A stretch of DNA of 64,000 nt from Deltaproteobacteria bacterium (GTDB lineage: Bacteria > Myxococcota_A > Polyangia > Polyangiales > JADJMO01). The stretch covers positions 62,001 through 126,000 of the forward strand of contig JANYDK010000071.1 of the NCBI GenBank assembly GCA_025363655.1, in the 5' to 3' direction. Of the stretch, positions 59,568 through 64,000 are shown one piece after another (position 1 is the first letter of the stretch; every line of letters begins with the position of its first letter). Both the position numbers and the translations under genes were made by a program. The notes below the pieces were generated by a model. It did no database searches. It was not told where the DNA came from and saw only the letters and a list, made by a program, of their open reading frames with translations.

Positions 59568-60603
59568 GCGCGCGCGTCGCCTCGTCCGCGCGAGCGTGAC
59601 GTCGCTCGCCGCCATCCTCGCCGTCGCGCATCCCTTCGGCGCGCTTTCGCGAGCTGCCGAGATCGATCAAGCGACGCTCGAGAGCGCGCGCACCGAGTTC
59701 GTCAAGGGTGCCGCGCTGGCGAAGAACGCGCAGTGGGCCGAGGCGCTGGCGGCCTTCGAACGTTCGGCGAAGCTGCGGCCCCACGCGGTGACGACGTACA
59801 ACATCGGCGCCTGTCAGCGCGCCGTCGGTCAGTACGCGGTCGCGCGCAAGACGCTCGCCGCCGCCCTCGCGCAAGACGCCGCGGCAGGCGACGAGAAGCA
59901 GCTCTCCGAGTCGCTCGCTACGGAAATCAAGGGGTGGATCGCCGAGATCGACGGCAGCATCCTCGCCACGCTCGACGTCGTCGTTCGTCCGACCGACGCC
60001 AACATCGCCATCGACGGCAGGCCGCTCGAGGCCACTCCCGGCTCTGCGCTGCCGCTCCTCGTCGCCGGCACGTTGCCGCCAGGACCAGGCGCCAAGGTCC
60101 CCGCCGAGTCCTTTCGCATTCGTCTCGATCCCGGTCCACACATCGTGACGCTGTCGCGCAAGGGCTACTCCGATGCGGTGATTCCCAAGACGATCGCCCC
60201 GGCGACGACCACCAAGCTGGTGCTCGAGCTCGATCGCTTGCCGGCCACCGTGCACGTCACCGCCAACGTCGACGGAGCCGTCGTCGCCATCGACGATCTC
60301 GACGTCGGCGTCGCGCCGATCGATTTGTCGCGCCCCGCCGGCGTCCATCACGTGGTCGTGCGCAAGCTCGGCTTCGTCACCTACGACACCAAGATCGACG
60401 TCCAGGCCGGCGAGCGCAGCGATCTCTCCGCCAAGCTCGAGGCGGAGAAGCCTTCTTTGGTCGAGAAATGGTGGTTCTGGACGGCGGCGGCGGTGGTGGT
60501 CGGTGGGGCGACCGTCGGCACCTATTTTCTCGTCCACAAGAGCCCCGAGCCGCAACGTCCAGCGCCGAACGGCGGAGGGCTCGGATGGACCGTGCAGCTC
60601 TGA
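59506..60603 (+). CDS. exported PEGA-domain protein
   Basis: About 365 residues from the ATG at 59506 (the track start at 59419 lies deeper in the kinase gene). A signal-like segment (VTSLAAILAVAHPFGALSRAAE) is followed by a TPR-like helical region (AQWAEALAAFERSAKLRPHAVTTYNIGACQ) and two PEGA-type modules (LDVVVRPTDANIAIDGRP and HVTANVDGAVVAIDDLDVG, each ending in a KxGF/KxGY turn: LSRKGYSDAV, VRKLGFVTYD). A C-terminal membrane helix (WWFWTAAAVVVGGATVGTYFLV) anchors it. PEGA domains are surface/cell-envelope modules often next to Ser/Thr kinases in myxobacteria. It overlaps the next gene by 19 bases. Confidence 0.82.
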   Translation: MHPVSPRARASAESSKTRPSERARRLVRASVTSLAAILAVAHPFGALSRAAEIDQATLESARTEFVKGAALAKNAQWAEALAAFERSAKLRPHAVTTYNIGACQRAVGQYAVARKTLAAALAQDAAAGDEKQLSESLATEIKGWIAEIDGSILATLDVVVRPTDANIAIDGRPLEATPGSALPLLVAGTLPPGPGAKVPAESFRIRLDPGPHIVTLSRKGYSDAVIPKTIAPATTTKLVLELDRLPATVHVTANVDGAVVAIDDLDVGVAPIDLSRPAGVHHVVVRKLGFVTYDTKIDVQAGERSDLSAKLEAEKPSLVEKWWFWTAAAVVVGGATVGTYFLVHKSPEPQRPAPNGGGLGWTVQL

Positions 60604-62135
60604 CGCGAAGGCTCGCGCACATCGGGCTCGGCGCAGCCGTCACCATCACGGCCTGCAGCGGAAGTCAGCCCGGCGAATTGCCTCCCGCAGGGGAGGCGAT
60701 CCTCGTCGTCGACACCGATCTCCCCGCCGAGGTCGCGCAACGACTCCGCATCGACGTCTACGAGGACGGCCGCTGGATCGAGTCGCGCGATCTCCTCCGC
60801 GAGGGTAAGGGCGCGTGGCCGGCCAGCTTCAGTGTTTACGCGGGTGATCCCGACGCGTCACGCACGGCGCTGGTGCGAATGCGCGTCTATCGCGAAGGTC
60901 GCCGACGTCCGTATCGAGGCGAGAGCTACGAGCCGCGCACCGCCGACTTCCTCGGGCCCGACCAGCCGCTGCCGGTCGGTGGTGATGGTTCGCCGAAGCT
61001 CCTACGCGACGGTATCGACGTGACGCCGCCTTTCGAGCCGATTCCGCTGGTCACCGTCGATCGTCTCCTCCGCGTCCACGTCGTTCCGGGTCGTCGCGGG
61101 CTCATCCGAGTGCTCCTTCGCGGCGAGTGCGTCGGAACGATGGCCGACCTCGCGCACGAGCAGACGTGCGTCGACACCAGCGGCGTACTGGTCGCCGCCG
61201 GCGAGCTTCCTTCGCAGTCCGATTTGACGATCCCGACCGACAGCAAAATCGGCACGTTTCCCGGCGATTCGTCGTGCACCGTCGAGCCTCGTCCGGGAAC
61301 GGGGACCGGCACCTCGCGGCTCTTCGACCAAGAGGTCTGCATCCCCGGCGCGCTCACGTTCGTCGGCGTTCCCTACGCCGAGGGTCTCTTCACCGAACGC
61401 GGCGTCGAGGTGCCGGCAGTGCTCGGGCCGTTTCTCATCGACGCGTGGGAGGTGACGGTCGCGCGCTATCGCTACGCGATCGATCATCGCCACTACGTGC
61501 CGCTTCGTCGACCCATCCAAAACGAAGCCCCGACGCTCAATGTCGCGCCGATGCGAGGGGAGTCTCAGGAGTATTCGGGCCTCTGCACCTGGTCGCGAGA
61601 CGATTTGGGCCGCGGCCTCTACGCACTCAACTGCGTGACGCAGGCCGAGGCGCGCTCGTTCTGCCAATTCGATGGCGGCGATCTCCCGACGGAGGCGCAG
61701 TGGTACCAAGCGGCGGTGATCACGAATCGACCGCTTCGCACCGCCTATCCGTGGGGTGACCGGCGGCCGGACTGCAACGAAGCGGTCTACGCCCGCTTGG
61801 CTGGTGACGACAACGAATGCCACCTCCGAGCGCCTGGTCCTGCGAACGTGCTCGCGACCCCGAAGGATCTGTCCGTCAGCGGACTCCACTACATGCACGG
61901 CGGAATGGCCGAGTGGCTGATCGATCGGTATCGCCATCTCTACCAGGGCTGTTGGTACGCCGCGCCCTTGCACGAGCCGTTCTGTGACGATCCCGGACAG
62001 CCGCTCTTCTCGTTCGCCGGCATCAGCTGGGCCGATGACCTCGCCTCCCTGAACGCACGACGCGAACCCTACCGGCCCGACGGCACCTCGACGCTGGTGG
62101 GTTTCCGTTGCGTGAGGCCCGGGGTCGCGAAATGA
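60585..62135 (+). CDS. lipoprotein with FGE/SUMF1-like domain, catalytic Cys lacking
   Basis: 516 residues from the ATG at 60585 (GGAGGG upstream); upstream track codons are a shadow of the PEGA gene. Signal and lipobox: GLGAAVTITACSG. The N-terminal 220 residues are beta-rich and unassigned. Residues from about 250 to the end form an FGE-sulfatase/SUMF1-like C-type-lectin fold (FLIDAWEVTVARYRYAI, NCVTQAEARSFCQFDGGDLPTEAQWYQAA, YPWGD, GFRCVRP). The CxxxxC active-site pair of formylglycine-generating enzyme is not present, so it is probably binding or structural. The end overlaps its paralogue by ATGA. Confidence 0.85.
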   Translation: MDRAALTRRLAHIGLGAAVTITACSGSQPGELPPAGEAILVVDTDLPAEVAQRLRIDVYEDGRWIESRDLLREGKGAWPASFSVYAGDPDASRTALVRMRVYREGRRRPYRGESYEPRTADFLGPDQPLPVGGDGSPKLLRDGIDVTPPFEPIPLVTVDRLLRVHVVPGRRGLIRVLLRGECVGTMADLAHEQTCVDTSGVLVAAGELPSQSDLTIPTDSKIGTFPGDSSCTVEPRPGTGTGTSRLFDQEVCIPGALTFVGVPYAEGLFTERGVEVPAVLGPFLIDAWEVTVARYRYAIDHRHYVPLRRPIQNEAPTLNVAPMRGESQEYSGLCTWSRDDLGRGLYALNCVTQAEARSFCQFDGGDLPTEAQWYQAAVITNRPLRTAYPWGDRRPDCNEAVYARLAGDDNECHLRAPGPANVLATPKDLSVSGLHYMHGGMAEWLIDRYRHLYQGCWYAAPLHEPFCDDPGQPLFSFAGISWADDLASLNARREPYRPDGTSTLVGFRCVRPGVAK

Positions 62136-63598
62136 GCTCGATTGGCCTTCGCATGACCCGCTTCCTCGGCGGGTTCGTCTTCGCTTCGGCTCTCGGCTGT
62201 GGCGGCGCCGTCACCGAGCTCCCACCGACCGGTCAGGTGCTCCTCTTCATCGACACCGACGCGCCGGTCCCCGAGCCGCCACGCACCGCGAGCAGCGTGA
62301 TCGATCCGATGCGCCCGCCTGCGCTGTTCGATCGTTTGCGCATCGACGTCTATCCCTGCGCCGCCGTCGATCTCTGCCCGCCGCAAACGCGCGATCTCGA
62401 GATCGACTCCAGCGCGTTCACCGATGGCACCCTCTCGTTCGGCGTCCTCCCTTCTTCGGCCAAGAAGAGCTCGCTCGTGCGCGCGCGGCTCTATCGCAAG
62501 AGCGTCACCTCCGACGAACCGGTCCCCGACGTCACCATCGACGTGATCGTCATGTTGCCGACTCCCGCGCCCGAGGGCGTCCTCGAACGCACCTTGTTTC
62601 TCCCGACGTCGCGCGTCGGTCTGGTCTCCGATTTGGCCGCTCCGACCCAGCCGCTGATCGGGAGACCGAGTCCGTCGCGAGTGGGGACTTGGGGACCGGC
62701 GAAACGGATCGATTGCGCCGAGCCGCCCGGCCCAGGAGAGGTGTGCATCCCTGGCGGCGCCTTTTGGAAGGGCAGCGATCTCCTCCGCGACAACCCCGGT
62801 TTCCTCAACGACGATCCTCTCGCAGCCGCCAGGCGCCTCGTCGTCCTCTCTCCGTACTACCTCGACGATCGCGAGGTCACGGTCGCGGCCTTGCGTGCGA
62901 GGGGGCTCGCGGGGGACGTTTGGTCGGGAAATACGACGTTGGCAGATCCGATCAAGATCGGCGCCGACTTGTGCGACTACACGACGGAGCCTGGTTCCCA
63001 CGAAGACCTCCCCGTCAACTGCGTCTCCTACCGAGCCATGGACCTATATTGTGCGGAGCTGGGAAAAGAGCTCCCGACCGAGTCGCAATTCGAATTCGCC
63101 TCCGGCGGCTCGGCCAGCGCCCTCTATCCCTGGGGCGACGACCCTCCCACCTGCGCCGACGCCAACCTCGCACACGATTGGAGCACGTCGCCCGACCAAC
63201 TCACCTCCCATGCCTGTCGCCCCGAATGGAAGCCGACGAGCTTCACCGTCGCGGTCGATCAGCCGCTCCCTGCGGGCTCGGGAAAGCGCGACTTCTTCGA
63301 TCCACCAGGGCGTCATCACGGGCGCGTGCTCGACCTCGTCGGCAACCTCAGCGAGCTCGTCGCCGATCAGTTCCAATACCTCAACGAGGGCTGCTGGAAC
63401 GACGTCGCCATCCGCACCGACCCGCGCTGTGACGTCGTGACCACGATGGGTCAGCCTGCATCGGTGTCCAAGGGCGGCACCTGGGTGAACTCGCAAGGCT
63501 CGAGCATCGCAGCCTTTCGCTACGGCCTCATCGCCAGCGAGGTCAAGTCGCCCTTCGTCGGCTTCCGCTGCGCCAGGCCCGCGGCTCCCGCGCCCTAG
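62132..63598 (+). CDS. second FGE/SUMF1-like lipoprotein
   Basis: 488 residues from the ATG at 62132, which overlaps the upstream stop (ATGA). Signal and lipobox: FASALGCGG. It is a paralogue of the upstream protein: both begin with a (L)PPxGxxLLxIDTD segment and end in a SUMF1-like domain (YYLDDREVTVAALRA, NCVSYRAMDLYCAELGKELPTESQFEFAS, YPWGDDPPTC, VLDLVGNLSELV, KGGTWVNSQGSS, GFRCARP). No CxxxxC catalytic pair is seen. Extra Cys residues suggest disulfides. Its TAG stop shares the palindrome CTAG with the stop of the convergent gene. Confidence 0.85.
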   Translation: MSSIGLRMTRFLGGFVFASALGCGGAVTELPPTGQVLLFIDTDAPVPEPPRTASSVIDPMRPPALFDRLRIDVYPCAAVDLCPPQTRDLEIDSSAFTDGTLSFGVLPSSAKKSSLVRARLYRKSVTSDEPVPDVTIDVIVMLPTPAPEGVLERTLFLPTSRVGLVSDLAAPTQPLIGRPSPSRVGTWGPAKRIDCAEPPGPGEVCIPGGAFWKGSDLLRDNPGFLNDDPLAAARRLVVLSPYYLDDREVTVAALRARGLAGDVWSGNTTLADPIKIGADLCDYTTEPGSHEDLPVNCVSYRAMDLYCAELGKELPTESQFEFASGGSASALYPWGDDPPTCADANLAHDWSTSPDQLTSHACRPEWKPTSFTVAVDQPLPAGSGKRDFFDPPGRHHGRVLDLVGNLSELVADQFQYLNEGCWNDVAIRTDPRCDVVTTMGQPASVSKGGTWVNSQGSSIAAFRYGLIASEVKSPFVGFRCARPAAPAP

Positions 63599-64000
63599 CC
63601 CTTCAGGCCGAAGAACGCCTGAATCCCTTCCAAAATCTTCTGCTGCGTCTTCTTCTCGCGCTCCGCCTGCGTCGCCGAGTCGAGGCCTTCTTTGACGGCG
63701 GCGAGCTCGACCTGACGGCGGGCGAGGGTCTTGGAGATGACGTCGGCGATCTCGGGGCGCACCGCCAACATCTCCTCGAAGGCCTTCTTACCCAGGCGAT
63801 ATCCCTCGACGTGGGTGATGGCGACGACGTCGGCGGTGCGTGGCTCACCCGTCATGAGGCCCATCTCGCCGACGAAGGCCGGAGCTCGCAGCGTCGCCAC
63901 CGTCCGACCTTCACGCGTGCGCACCTCGACCGTGCCGGCGCGAAGCAGATAGAGCCACTGCGCCGTCGATCCGTGATGAAGGATGACCTCACCCTCGTGA
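63595..64000 (-). CDS. cyclic-nucleotide-binding domain protein (C-terminal part, runs off the window)
   Basis: The frame continues past the right edge; the first readable codons are HEGEVILHHGSTAQWLYLL. The 134 visible residues include the Crp/cNMP cassette (FVGEMGLMTGEPRTADVVA, matching FGEL-x6-PR-xA) and a C-terminal helical tail ending AFFGLKG. The tail resembles the end of the MscS-cNMP channel at 22970 (GLFGFGKT), so this may be a second channel of that type. Partial at the window edge. Confidence 0.75.
   Translation of the reverse strand, partial: HEGEVILHHGSTAQWLYLLRAGTVEVRTREGRTVATLRAPAFVGEMGLMTGEPRTADVVAITHVEGYRLGKKAFEEMLAVRPEIADVISKTLARRQVELAAVKEGLDSATQAEREKKTQQKILEGIQAFFGLKG

Overview
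The window looks like chromosomal DNA from a high-GC myxobacterium (Polyangiales-like; inferred from content, not from a marker gene). The supporting signs are Ser/Thr protein kinases fused to low-complexity or transmembrane regions, many Cys-rich or Tat/Sec lipoproteins, a fibro-slime domain protein, a MYXO-CTERM-like tail, PEGA and FGE-like (SUMF1) lipoproteins, an ECF42-type sigma factor, and dense gene packing with frequent GTG starts. I saw no rRNA, tRNA, CRISPR array, insertion sequence, prophage or replication origin. Most long ORFs in the supplied track that lie opposite annotated genes are GC-skew shadows.

Layout. 1-4.9 kb: Fur-box-like site, Tat lipoprotein with FG-GAP repeats, methyltransferase, PilB/GspE ATPase, fibro-slime lipoprotein. 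5-7.5 kb: a TetR regulator with an SDR and a degenerate aldo/keto reductase, with matching operator-like dyads at both promoters. 7.5-11 kb: ATP-grasp-like unknown, cupin, small membrane protein, MYXO-CTERM-like protein, arginase-family hydrolase. 11.1-14.1 kb: two-component pair whose NtrC-like regulator has lost the sigma54-contacting loops. 14.1-19.7 kb: TIGR02757 protein, SelO, and a SauUSI-like PLD nuclease-helicase-DUF3427 enzyme. 19.68-19.91 kb: an array of six 10-bp motifs at a 42-43 bp period, followed by a His-tailed unknown protein. 21-27 kb: YbjN-like protein, small basic protein, TPR, MscS-cNMP channel, GlmU, ArsA-like ATPase. 27.5-35.4 kb: Ser/Thr kinase, DUF2520 protein, the dnaX-ebfC-recR operon, and a gluconate-dehydrogenase-subunit-3/GMC pair. 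35.4-39.4 kb: solitary FlhB/SctU, ComF, double GNAT, TruA, Cys-rich protein. 39.4-49.3 kb: aldehyde dehydrogenase, lipoproteins, a large membrane protein, molybdopterin oxidoreductase, SRPBCC protein, carboxylesterase. 49.3-55.9 kb: ECF42 sigma with its DGPF partner, M14 carboxypeptidase, MDR reductase, thioredoxin-like protein, aldo/keto reductase, kinase-like ATPase. 55.9-64 kb: CPA2 antiporter, epimerase, and an overlapping Ser/Thr kinase-PEGA-FGE-FGE operon, ending in a truncated cNMP-domain gene.

Three signals stand out. First, the helically phased array at 19.7 kb directly behind a type IV restriction-like gene. Second, a recurrent TANNNT-N6/7-(A/G)TG arrangement at ten gene starts, which suggests widespread leaderless transcripts. 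Third, the NtrC-like regulator that keeps ATPase motifs but lacks GAFTGA and the second sigma54 loop. All functional assignments are from reading motifs by eye; no database search was possible.
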